From contig NZ_CP141823.1 in assembly GCF_035621455.1 (NCBI RefSeq), positions 1,426,001-1,490,000 on the forward strand: 64,000 bases of DNA, in the 5' to 3' direction. Positions within the stretch are counted from its first letter, which is position 1. Each line of letters opens with the position of its first letter. The stretch comes from Vibrio natriegens NBRC 15636 = ATCC 14048 = DSM 759 (GTDB taxonomy: Bacteria > Pseudomonadota > Gammaproteobacteria > Enterobacterales > Vibrionaceae). The notes beneath the pieces were generated by a model. That model had not been told where the DNA came from and ran no database searches. It was given only the letters and a program-made list of their open reading frames with translations. Shown piece by piece: positions 18,506-26,557 of the stretch. The position numbers and the translations under genes are program-made.

Positions 18506-19375
18506 TTAGTCGTGGATTTTCACGCCGAGACAGCCACGTACAAAATCAGGGTTGAAGTGCTTAACTGCATCGCCAACGTAACCTAAATCAAGGCTGCTGA
18601 TTTTCTCCATCTCTTCATCTGAAAGCGTAAAATCCCAAATATCGAAGTTTTCTTCAATACGTGCTTGTTTTACTGACTTTGGAATAACGGTGACGCCACG
18701 TTGTAAATTCCAGCGCAGAATAACCTGAGCCACTGTCTTTCCATGTGTTTCTGCAATGCCTTTTAGCATCTCGTCTTCAAACGGTTTATGACGACCACCA
18801 CCTAATGGTGCCCATGCTTCAGGCTGAACGCCGTAATGCTTCATTGTTTCTAGCGCGGCCGGCTGAGCATGATATGGGTGCAGCTCAATCTGGTTTACCA
18901 TTGGCTTAATTTTCACTGTTTCACAGAAATTCGCCAATACATGTGCGTAGAAGTTAGACACGCCAATCGCTTTGAGCTTGCCTTCTTCGTAAGCATCTTC
19001 CATCGCACGCCAAGCGCTAAAGTAGTCACGCATTGCCTGGTGTAGTAGATACAAATCGAAATACTCTAGACCAGATTTTTCCAGTGACGCTTCGATACCT
19101 GCTTTAGCGGTATCGTAATTTGCCATGTCCTGAACCCATAACTTTGACGTGATAAATAGATCTTCGCGCGTACAAATGCCTTCTTCAATGGCTTCACGGA
19201 CAGCTTCACCAACGGCATCTTCATTACCGTAGACTGCGGCAGTATCAATGAGGCGATAGCCAGCACGGATAGCACTGAGTACTGACTGTTTGCATTCTTC
19301 TTTATCGGTAACCTGAAAAACACCAAAGCCTGCCATTGGCATCTCTAGGTTGTTACTTAATGTTGTATATTCCAT
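18506..19375 (-). CDS. Aldo/keto reductase
   Basis: 289 residues from the ATG at 19375, chosen because GGAG sits 10 bases upstream; an earlier in-frame ATG at 19414 lacks such a site. Catalytic tetrad visible: Asp and Tyr in LIDTAAVYGNE, Lys in FITSKLW, His in LYLLHQ. The family motif IGVSNF and the NADPH-binding VIPKSVKQARIEEN are present. These enzymes reduce aldehydes and ketones such as methylglyoxal or 2,5-diketogluconate; the substrate here is unknown. Single gene, convergent with the betaine block. Confidence 0.9.
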   Translation of the reverse strand: MEYTTLSNNLEMPMAGFGVFQVTDKEECKQSVLSAIRAGYRLIDTAAVYGNEDAVGEAVREAIEEGICTREDLFITSKLWVQDMANYDTAKAGIEASLEKSGLEYFDLYLLHQAMRDYFSAWRAMEDAYEEGKLKAIGVSNFYAHVLANFCETVKIKPMVNQIELHPYHAQPAALETMKHYGVQPEAWAPLGGGRHKPFEDEMLKGIAETHGKTVAQVILRWNLQRGVTVIPKSVKQARIEENFDIWDFTLSDEEMEKISSLDLGYVGDAVKHFNPDFVRGCLGVKIHD

Positions 19376-19662
19376 TGTAGAATATCTCCATTGCGCTGAT
19401 TGGACGTAAGACAATGAACTCTATTGGTGCTTAATCCTTTAAAATCAGTGGAGCTCATGCATTTCCCTTATCACAGGGTGGGGTAATTATGGCACGCAAT
19501 AGCCAACATCGAATTGTTCAATATTCGCTATTGTTTGCCTAAAACTTCAATTCACGCTCACTCAACGTAACTACTTATAAGCTACACTAAAAAACAGAAG
19601 TTGGTGCTCTTCCGTTAATAAAATTGCTAAAAAGCAGATATGCCTTTGCAGGGGTGTAAATA

Positions 19663-21048
19663 ATGGAGCTAGGAAGGAAACAAGTCCCGGTTGGTGTCAT
19701 TACTGAAATACATGGCCCGGTAACCGTAATTGCCTGTGATTCCTTGCCTCCCTTGCATCAGGCTTTATGTGCTAATGTCGATAATGAAACCTATCTGTTT
19801 GAGGTTCATCAACATCTTGATAAGCGGCATATCCGCGCAATTATTCTCCACAAAACCTCCTCGTTGCATCGTGGGCTCACCGTTTATGATACCGGGGCTT
19901 CTCTTCATGTTCCGGTCACGCCGGATTGTCTCGGTCGTTTGCTCAATATCTTTGGTGAGCCATTGGATGGCGGGAGCAACCTGAATACGTCAATGTTTCG
20001 CAATGTTCACAGTGCGCCAGTCCCGATTCATGAATCTGTCGGTGCCGGAAACGTATTAGAAACGGGTATTAAAGTTATCGATCTTCTCTGTCCTTTCATT
20101 GAAGGAGCAAAAACAGGATTACTCGGTGGTGCAGGGGTTGGTAAAACTGTGTTAATTATGGAGTTCATGCACGCGATGGCTTCATTACATCAGGGGGTGT
20201 CGGTTTTTTCCGGAATTGGTGAACGCATACGCGAAGGTCATGAACTTTGGCACGCTATCCGAGATGCAGGTGTACTGCCACAGACATTAATGGTGTTCGG
20301 GCAAATGGACGAGTCGCCGGGCGTTCGTTTTCGGATAGGACTATCAGCTCTGACCTATGCGGAATACCTGCGCGAAACCCTGAAAAAAGATGTTCTGTTC
20401 GTCATGGATAATATTTTTCGTTTTGTGCAAGCGGGCAGTGAAGTATCCAGTTTGCTCGGGCGGATGCCCGCTACGGTAGGCTATCAACCGACACTGTCGA
20501 CAGATATCGCAGAGATTCAGGATCGTATTCTTTCAACCAAAAATGGCACCATCACTTCAGTACAGGCGGTTTATGTTCCTGCTGACGATATGACTGATCC
20601 TGCGGTCAGTACCATTCTTAGTCATCTGGATAGCACGGTAATGTTATCCCGGGCACAAGCTGGTAAAGGGATTTACCCTGCGGTCGATGTGTTGCAGTCC
20701 AGCAATAAGCTTATGGACAGGCATACTTTAGGTGAACGTCACTACAGTATTGCTGAAGGTGTACGGGAACATTTAGCCCGTTACCACGAGCTGGAAGATA
20801 TTATCACCATGTTAGGAGTCGGTGAGTTGTCTCAGGCTGACCGCACCATCATCATGCGTGCCCGCAAACTTCAACGCTATCTGACCCAGCCATTTTGTAC
20901 AACAGCGGCACATACCGGCATGCCGGGAGTGTCCGTGCCGCTGGAAACTACGCTAAATGACTGTGAACATTTTCTGCTTGGTCATTTCGACGAAATTCCG
21001 GAAGAGCGCTGCTATATGCAGGGAAGTATGGAGAGCCAGCTACGATGA
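19663..21048 (+). CDS. atpD: N-type ATPase, F1 subunit beta
   Basis: 461 residues; catalytic subunit of a second, N-type rotary ATPase. Walker A GGAGVGKT (155-162) is intact, followed by GIGERIREG with the catalytic Glu, LFVMDNIFRF (Walker B), GYQPTLSTDIAEIQDRI and VYVPADDMTDPA. The lever motif DELSEED reads GELSQAD. Being first in the operon, ahead of atpC, is diagnostic of N-ATPase operons (atpDCQRBEFAG) as opposed to the housekeeping atpIBEFHAGDC order. Its stop overlaps the atpC start (ATGA). Confidence 0.92.
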   Translation: MELGRKQVPVGVITEIHGPVTVIACDSLPPLHQALCANVDNETYLFEVHQHLDKRHIRAIILHKTSSLHRGLTVYDTGASLHVPVTPDCLGRLLNIFGEPLDGGSNLNTSMFRNVHSAPVPIHESVGAGNVLETGIKVIDLLCPFIEGAKTGLLGGAGVGKTVLIMEFMHAMASLHQGVSVFSGIGERIREGHELWHAIRDAGVLPQTLMVFGQMDESPGVRFRIGLSALTYAEYLRETLKKDVLFVMDNIFRFVQAGSEVSSLLGRMPATVGYQPTLSTDIAEIQDRILSTKNGTITSVQAVYVPADDMTDPAVSTILSHLDSTVMLSRAQAGKGIYPAVDVLQSSNKLMDRHTLGERHYSIAEGVREHLARYHELEDIITMLGVGELSQADRTIIMRARKLQRYLTQPFCTTAAHTGMPGVSVPLETTLNDCEHFLLGHFDEIPEERCYMQGSMESQLR

Positions 21049-21449
21049 AAAATTTTGTGATCAGCCTGTTGGATGCCACGCACTCTACAGAGATTGAGGG
21101 CGTTACTTCGTTTATTGGCGAGGACCAAACGGGTAGCTTCGGATTGTTGGCGAATCACAGTCGTTTTATGACGGTTCTGTCTACGGGAATTGCGAAGTAC
21201 CGCACGGGGGAGAGTGATTGGAAGTATCTGGCAGCGGCTGGTGGGGTGCTCTATTTTAAAAATAATCACCTGACATTATGTACTTACCGCTTTTTGCTCG
21301 ATGATGACTATAGCCGTATTAGCCAGGCACTGGAGCAACAATTAGTGATAGAAGAAGAAAAATCACAGACGTTTAAACAGAGCCTACGCCACATGGAAGA
21401 AGAGGTATTTATGCGGCTGTGGAAAATAGGCAAAAGAGAGACACTTTAG
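21045..21449 (+). CDS. atpC: N-type ATPase, F1 subunit epsilon
   Basis: 134 residues. The N-terminal beta-sandwich is recognisable (GEDQTGSFGLLANHSRFMTVL ... YLAAAGGVLYFKNNHLTLCTY), followed by a Glu/Lys-rich C-terminal helical part. It connects the gamma shaft to the c ring and may regulate ATP hydrolysis. It overlaps atpD by 4 bases and is followed 4 bases later by atpQ, so translation is probably coupled. Confidence 0.85.
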   Translation: MKNFVISLLDATHSTEIEGVTSFIGEDQTGSFGLLANHSRFMTVLSTGIAKYRTGESDWKYLAAAGGVLYFKNNHLTLCTYRFLLDDDYSRISQALEQQLVIEEEKSQTFKQSLRHMEEEVFMRLWKIGKRETL

Positions 21450-21453
21450 TGCC

Positions 21454-21723
21454 ATGCGTAAACTTGATGATTTGAAAAAGAAAACTGAGCGTCAGGTTGA
21501 CCGTATGAAGAAAGCTGAGCGCGAACGACATACCCTTATCGGCCAAACTATTTATCTTGGAACCCTAGGGCTATTGCTTGCGTTACCCATTGTGGGAGGC
21601 GCTTACCTTGGTCATTGGATAGACAGCATGATAGAGGGATATTCGGTTCGCTGGACAATAAGTTTTATCTTGCTTGGCGTGATCGTTGGGATGATCAATG
21701 TCTACCTTTTAATTCGGCAATAG
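21454..21723 (+). CDS. atpQ: N-type ATPase accessory membrane protein AtpQ (AtpI-like)
   Basis: 89 residues: a charged N-terminal helix (LDDLKKKTERQVDRMKKAERERH) and two hydrophobic helices (IYLGTLGLLLALPIVGGAYLG; WTISFILLGVIVGMINVYLLI). This matches the AtpI-like 'ATPase gene 1' family that occupies position Q in N-ATPase operons and is thought to help assemble the c ring. The expected next gene, atpR, is missing: only 52 non-coding bases separate it from atpB. Confidence 0.8.
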   Translation: MRKLDDLKKKTERQVDRMKKAERERHTLIGQTIYLGTLGLLLALPIVGGAYLGHWIDSMIEGYSVRWTISFILLGVIVGMINVYLLIRQ

Positions 21724-21775
21724 TGCTATGGGTTTTAACTGGGATTAAGTAAACCGACTCAGTGGGACGGTCATT

Positions 21776-22417
21776 ATGATAGATAATACGGTAGTCACAA
21801 CATGGGGAATCATTGGTGCACTCGGGCTATTTGCCTGGATTTTGTCTCAGAAGTTATCTATCAAACCCGGGCTGGTACAGACTGCGGTAGAAGGCATGAT
21901 TGCCAGTATTGAAAATGTGATTAGCGAAGTCGCTCCTCAGCATGTTAAAAGCCTGATGCCATTTATTGGCAGCCTATGGATATTTCTTGTTATCGCCAAC
22001 CTGTGCGGGCTTATTCCGGGCGTTCATTCTCCAACACGCGACTTATCTGCTACCTCTGCGCTGGCAATTATTGTTTTCCTTTCGACACACTGGTTTGGCA
22101 TTCGCCTGCAAGGAATAAAGCTTTACTTAAGCCATTATTTAAAACCCAGCCCGATTCTATTACCGTTCCACATTATCGGGGAAATAACCCGTACGGTTGC
22201 TTTAGCGGTGAGATTATTTGGCAACATGATGAGCCTGGAAATGGCAGCCTTGCTATTTTTGTTAGTCGCAGGATTTCTGGCGCCGGTGCCAATTTTAATG
22301 CTCCATGTCATTGAAGCCTTAGTTCAGGCTTATATCTTCGGCATGTTGGCCCTCATTTACATCGCAGGTAGCCTACAATATCAACAACAGCAACAAGAAG
22401 GAGCCACTCATGAATGA
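21776..22417 (+). CDS. atpB: N-type ATPase, Fo subunit a
   Basis: 213 residues, five or so membrane helices. The essential stator arginine is present in LAVRLFGNMMSLEM (Arg146), and the final helices (VIEALVQAYIFGMLALIYIAG) are typical. The protein begins MIDNTVVTTWGI, i.e. directly at the first membrane helix; related N-type a subunits as I recall them carry about 15-20 more residues (SPL..VFxxGPVPI-like) before this point. An in-frame stop at 21746 prevents a longer reading. The ribosome site is weak (GTGGGACGG). Overlaps atpE by 8 bases. Confidence 0.87.
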   Translation: MIDNTVVTTWGIIGALGLFAWILSQKLSIKPGLVQTAVEGMIASIENVISEVAPQHVKSLMPFIGSLWIFLVIANLCGLIPGVHSPTRDLSATSALAIIVFLSTHWFGIRLQGIKLYLSHYLKPSPILLPFHIIGEITRTVALAVRLFGNMMSLEMAALLFLLVAGFLAPVPILMLHVIEALVQAYIFGMLALIYIAGSLQYQQQQQEGATHE

Positions 22418-22676
22418 GTTATCAACCTTTGTTCTGACTTCAACCGCTGTTGCCATTATCGGTATTTCTATTGGTGTGCTTGCTCCAGCGATAGCCATGG
22501 GGTGGGCTGTGAGCCGGGCAATGGATGCTCTTGCACGTCAGCCTGAGGCTGAAAAGTCAATTATGCGGACGCTTTTTATCGGGTTGGCAATGATAGAGTC
22601 ACTGGCCATTTATGTGCTCGTTATTGTGCTGATTGTGCTTTTCCGTAACCCATTGCTTGAATACCTTATCAAATAG
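22410..22676 (+). CDS. atpE: N-type ATPase, Fo subunit c
   Basis: 88 residues, two-helix hairpin with the conserved loop ALARQPEAEKS. Helix 2 has the ion-binding carboxylate in GLAMIESLAIY (Glu63, Ser64). Helix 1 reads APAIAMGWAVSRAMDA: Met30 stands where N-type c subunits usually have Glu and Ilyobacter/Propionigenium Na+ c subunits have Gln, and Leu65 replaces the Thr after Glu-Ser. These are sodium ligands in characterised Na+ rings, so ion specificity here is questionable and may be protons. Followed after 53 bases by atpF. Confidence 0.9.
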   Translation: MNELSTFVLTSTAVAIIGISIGVLAPAIAMGWAVSRAMDALARQPEAEKSIMRTLFIGLAMIESLAIYVLVIVLIVLFRNPLLEYLIK

Positions 22677-22729
22677 CGTCTGCTAGCCACTCTATGATGG
22701 TTTATCACCCACGTTGAGGAGCAATTACT

Positions 22730-23479
22730 GTGGAGTTTAGCTGGACTACTTTTGTACTGGAAATCATCAATTTTTTGGTGTTGATCTGGATTCTCAAACG
22801 CTTTCTGTTTAAGCCGGTAAAGGCGGTGGTTAGTCAGCGCCAGGCGGATATTGATAAACAGTTGCTTGAATCCCAGCGACTCAATGATGAATCGGCAGCA
22901 CTGAAAGATGAATATGAAAATCGCCTGGTTAATTGGGAGCATCAGTGTCAGCAGGCAAGAGAGGCACTGCGCCGGGAAATTGATGCAGAGCGGGCATCCC
23001 AGTTAGATTTATTGAAGCAGTCTCTAGAGCAGGAAAAGAAAAAAGCGCAGGTGGTTGAATCTCGCCAGCGTATGGAAGCGATTCGTGATAGTGAACAACA
23101 GGCGTTACACCAGAGCGCTCAATTTGCTACTTCTCTGCTTAGCAGGGCTTCTGGACCTGAGCTGGAGGCTAGGTTGCTGGATATTCTGTTGGAGGATTTA
23201 TCTTCCCTTTCTGAGGAGCAAGCGGCCAGTTTGTTACATCAATGGGGAGTCATGCCTGAAGTTATTGAGGTAAGCAGCGCTTATCCAATACCGGAACAAA
23301 AACGGCAAGAGCTGGAAAGCGCCCTGAAGACCGTCAGCCAATTATCCATCCCTGTGCAATATGATGAAAACCCTGAGCTGATCGCTGGTGTGTTTATCAC
23401 CATAGGTGCCTGGTGTTTGCGTGCCAATATAAGAGATGATTTAAAAGGGTTTATGGAGTTCGCCTATGTTACCCGATGA
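22730..23479 (+). CDS. atpF: N-type ATPase, fused b/delta-type stator subunit
   Basis: 249 residues from a GTG at 22730 preceded by TTGAGGAG. One N-terminal membrane helix (FVLEIINFLVLIWILKRFLF), a long charged coiled coil to about residue 125, then a globular C-terminus ending NPELIAGVFITIGAWCLRANI, which resembles the C-terminal segment of the delta subunit. N-ATPase operons lack a separate delta gene, and the length here fits a b subunit that also carries delta function. Overlaps atpA by 14 bases. Confidence 0.85.
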   Translation: MEFSWTTFVLEIINFLVLIWILKRFLFKPVKAVVSQRQADIDKQLLESQRLNDESAALKDEYENRLVNWEHQCQQAREALRREIDAERASQLDLLKQSLEQEKKKAQVVESRQRMEAIRDSEQQALHQSAQFATSLLSRASGPELEARLLDILLEDLSSLSEEQAASLLHQWGVMPEVIEVSSAYPIPEQKRQELESALKTVSQLSIPVQYDENPELIAGVFITIGAWCLRANIRDDLKGFMEFAYVTR

Positions 23480-24962
23480 AGACGAACTCAAAAGCCCGTT
23501 GACCCAGCAGGCTATGTGGCTCAAGGACTATAAACCGGGGTTACGCCTTGAAGAGCGGGGCGTCGTGTTGTCCATCGGGGATGGCATTGCCAGGATCTCA
23601 GGGCTTCCTTCGGCGGCGATGAACGATATCTTAACCATGGAGGATGGCAGTCAGGCAATGGTGTTTGACCTGACGGAAGAGCTGGTCAGTGCGGTACTCT
23701 TGCATGAAACCAGCTTATTGACAGCCGGAACCTCCGTACATCATTCCAGTCATTCTTTAAGTGTCCCGGTGGGTGACAATTTGCTTGGCCGGGTTATTGA
23801 TCCGCTGGGCAGTCCACATGATGGGGAAGCTGCCCCAATCCCATCTGCATGGATGCGTCTGGATACGTTGTCACCGCCGATAATCAGCCGTGATTTTGTG
23901 AATGCGCCTTTGTATACGGGCATCAAGATCATAGATACCCTAATCCCGATAGGTAAAGGGCAGAGACAGTTGCTTATTGGTGACGAAGGCCTAGGGCGTA
24001 GTGCCCTGGCACTTGATACCGTGATTAACCAACGAGGCAGAAATGTGCGGTGTGTTTATGTGCTCATTGGGCAAAGGCGTTCAACGGTCATTAAGACGAT
24101 TGAGATATTACGAGAGTTTGGTGCGCTTGAATACACCACTGTCGTTGTCGCGGAAGCGAGTAGCTTGCCGGGATTACAGCATATAGCGCCTTTTGCCGGC
24201 TGTGCTATTGCTGAGTATTGGATGCAACAGGGGCACGATATTCTAGTTGTCTATGATGATCTCAGTACGCATGCCAAAATCTACCGAGAACTGTCATTGC
24301 TTCTGCGTCGTCCTCCCGGGCGGGAAGCTTATCCTGGTGATATTTTTTCAGTCCATGCTGGGTTATTGGAAAGGACTACCTGCCTGAGTCCGTCTCATGG
24401 TGGTGGTAGCATGACGGCTTTACCAATCGTTGAAACCAAACAGGGAGAAATAGCCGATTATATCCCGACTAACTTAATATCCATCACTGACGGGCAAATC
24501 TATTTGGAACGCGGATTGTTTTCAGCCGGTTTTCGTCCGGCCATTGATATTGCGCGTTCTGTTTCTCGTATTGGGGGACAAGCGCAACATCCCAGAATCA
24601 AGGAAGAAGCCGGAAGTATGAAATTACACTATCTTCAGTTTCTGGAACTGGAGAGTTTCACCCGCTTTGGTGCCCGGCTTGAGGCCTCAATGGATCAAGC
24701 GATTCAACGTGGTCTGGTATTGAGGGAGATTCTCAAACAAGAGCAATTTTCTCCGCTTCACGAGACGTTTCAACTGGCATGGCTTGTCGCTTTTAATGAT
24801 GGGCATTTCAAGGATTGCGAACGAAAAGAAGTGTCGTCGCGTCTCAAACTTCTAGAGCAGGAGGTGAAATCTTCCAGCCTAACCCTTGATAGCCCTAAAG
24901 ATGAATGGAGTGTAGCGGTCGCTAAATGGTTATCACCTAACAACATACAGGGCAGTAAGTGA
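23466..24962 (+). CDS. atpA: N-type ATPase, F1 subunit alpha
   Basis: 498 residues, normal length. Recognisable blocks: IIDTLIPIGKGQRQLLIGD, VVVAEASSLPGLQHIAPF, YDDLSTHAKIYRELSLLLRRPPGREAYPGD, TNLISITDGQIYLERGLFSAG, and the arginine finger in SVSRIGGQAQ. The nucleotide-binding P-loop, normally GDRQTGKT, reads GDEGLGRS: the Walker lysine is Arg178 and the preceding Arg-Gln-Thr is replaced. Alpha sites are non-catalytic, so the enzyme may still work, but nucleotide binding there is probably altered. Overlaps atpG by 4 bases. Confidence 0.9.
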   Translation: MLPDEDELKSPLTQQAMWLKDYKPGLRLEERGVVLSIGDGIARISGLPSAAMNDILTMEDGSQAMVFDLTEELVSAVLLHETSLLTAGTSVHHSSHSLSVPVGDNLLGRVIDPLGSPHDGEAAPIPSAWMRLDTLSPPIISRDFVNAPLYTGIKIIDTLIPIGKGQRQLLIGDEGLGRSALALDTVINQRGRNVRCVYVLIGQRRSTVIKTIEILREFGALEYTTVVVAEASSLPGLQHIAPFAGCAIAEYWMQQGHDILVVYDDLSTHAKIYRELSLLLRRPPGREAYPGDIFSVHAGLLERTTCLSPSHGGGSMTALPIVETKQGEIADYIPTNLISITDGQIYLERGLFSAGFRPAIDIARSVSRIGGQAQHPRIKEEAGSMKLHYLQFLELESFTRFGARLEASMDQAIQRGLVLREILKQEQFSPLHETFQLAWLVAFNDGHFKDCERKEVSSRLKLLEQEVKSSSLTLDSPKDEWSVAVAKWLSPNNIQGSK

Positions 24963-25813
24963 TGAGCCGACGTCTCGATCTGGACAATCACCATCATAGT
25001 CTGAACGAAATTATAAAAATCTTAGATGCGATGAAAATGTTAGCTTACATGGAAACGCATAAGTTGGGAGCATTCCTTGACACTCAACACCAAGCGCTGG
25101 ATGCCATCAGTTCAGCAGCTAACGATTTTCTTAGTTTTTATCCCGGAGCCCAACTAAAAGAGTCCGAAGTCTTCCCTGTTTATCTTTTAATTGGATCTGA
25201 ACGCGGGTTCTGTGGTGACTTCAATCAGGAACTGGTGAACTATATTGAGCAGGTCTTAACGATTCCTTCCAATGTAAAGCCTACTTTAATTACGGTTGGC
25301 CGCAAGCTCTATAACTTAATGCAATACGATGGTCATGTATATGCGCAGATTGAAGGGCCAAATGTTGTCGAAGAGGTGCCTAACGTTCTCGAACAAACCG
25401 TTCAGTTACTGACAAAGATCCAGAGGGAACAGCCGTTAATGAGCTTATACAGCGTTTACCACAGTGGCGAACAGGGGATTATCACAAAAAAACTATTGCC
25501 GCCGTTTCAGCAAAAGGATCAACAACCCGCCAATTTTCCGTATCCTCCGGAGCTAAACTTACCGCCAGCAGACTTTTTGCTCAAAGTAGCCGAGCAGTTT
25601 CTTTTTACTGCTCTGCATGAAATTGTTTATACCTCTCTGTTAGAGGAAAATCACAATCGAATCATGCATCTTGAAGGCGCGGTTAAACATCTTGAAACTA
25701 AAGCGGATGAATTGACCCAGCAATGTCATATTTTACGCCGGGAAGAGATTACTGAAGAAATTGAAGTAATTTTACTTAATGCCAGTAGTTTTGACGATTT
25801 TCCCATTGGTTAA
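24959..25813 (+). CDS. atpG: N-type ATPase, F1 subunit gamma
   Basis: 284 residues. Both rotor-shaft helices are visible: the N-terminal SLNEIIKILDAMKMLAYMETHKLGAF and the C-terminal SLLEENHNRIMHLEGAVKHLETKADEL, with the central LLIGSERGFCGDFNQELV. N-type gamma subunits are divergent from housekeeping gamma, and the replacement of the usual KxTQKIT start agrees with that. Last gene of the operon. No clear terminator in the 103 bases before the next gene, so transcription may continue into it. Confidence 0.87.
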   Translation: MMSRRLDLDNHHHSLNEIIKILDAMKMLAYMETHKLGAFLDTQHQALDAISSAANDFLSFYPGAQLKESEVFPVYLLIGSERGFCGDFNQELVNYIEQVLTIPSNVKPTLITVGRKLYNLMQYDGHVYAQIEGPNVVEEVPNVLEQTVQLLTKIQREQPLMSLYSVYHSGEQGIITKKLLPPFQQKDQQPANFPYPPELNLPPADFLLKVAEQFLFTALHEIVYTSLLEENHNRIMHLEGAVKHLETKADELTQQCHILRREEITEEIEVILLNASSFDDFPIG

Positions 25814-25916
25814 ATGCACATGTGGCATCCACGCTTGAGCCTGATATTTGTGTGTCTATAAATAAAAATGCTGTCGAAACGGATAGTGACTGTCATTTCA
25901 CTTAAGAGGGACGTAA

Positions 25917-26408
25917 ATGATTTCTACAAAACATAAGGTGACACTACTTACGGTAACACCTGCGGTCATGCTGCTCTTTGTCCACCTGGGAGCCTTCGCA
26001 CAAACCAAGCAAGAGCAGGTGCATCATATGTCGCATCAGGTAATGCCCTTCGACATGTCTAAAACTCTTCATGTGTTCAAAATGACGGATTCAGGTGGCG
26101 TCCAAAAGGTTTTGGCGAGGAACACAGAAGAAACTGAACAAATCTTACTTATTCGGCAACATTTAGAGCACGAAGCGCAAATGTTTAAACACGGAAATTA
26201 TTCAGACCCAACAAAATTACATGGCGCAGACATGCCTGGAATTGCGAAACTTAGCGCTAATTCCTCAAAAGTTAACGTGTCATATTCAGAACTTCCTGAA
26301 GGTGCACAGATCACCTTTGAAACTAAAGAGATAAGTATGGTAACCGCAATACATAGATGGTTTGGTGCTCAGCTTTCCGAGCATGGAGCTGATGCAAAAT
26401 CGGAATGA
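25917..26408 (+). CDS. Small exported His/Met-containing protein
   Basis: 163 residues with a Sec signal peptide: hydrophobic core LLTVTPAVMLLFVHLGAFA and likely cleavage between Ala28 and Gln29. The mature protein starts HHMSHQVMPFDMSKTLHVF, rich in His and Met, and contains KHGNYSDPTKLHGADMPG, a block I remember from small bacterial proteins often mislabelled aspartate carbamoyltransferase. No enzymatic motif is visible; the His/Met N-terminus could bind metal. The ribosome site AAGAGGGA is good. Position after atpG may be chance or a functional link to the N-ATPase. Confidence 0.65.
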   Translation: MISTKHKVTLLTVTPAVMLLFVHLGAFAQTKQEQVHHMSHQVMPFDMSKTLHVFKMTDSGGVQKVLARNTEETEQILLIRQHLEHEAQMFKHGNYSDPTKLHGADMPGIAKLSANSSKVNVSYSELPEGAQITFETKEISMVTAIHRWFGAQLSEHGADAKSE

Positions 26409-26557
26409 TGGATACAGATAAGGCATAATGCGAGTTTGTTTTCGAATGTGTTTAAGTACGCACTAAATTGATTTTAGATACTCGGTCTCTGTTCTCATTG
26501 ACCAATTCTTGCCTGTGTTTATTATTATCCTAAAGGCTTTTAGCGGGGGGAAGTATA

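Noticed and set aside
19663..25813. Reading the ATPase operon as the housekeeping F1Fo ATP synthase
   Set aside because: Gene order starts with atpD-atpC, atpH (delta) is absent, b is long, and AtpQ is present: this is an N-type operon.
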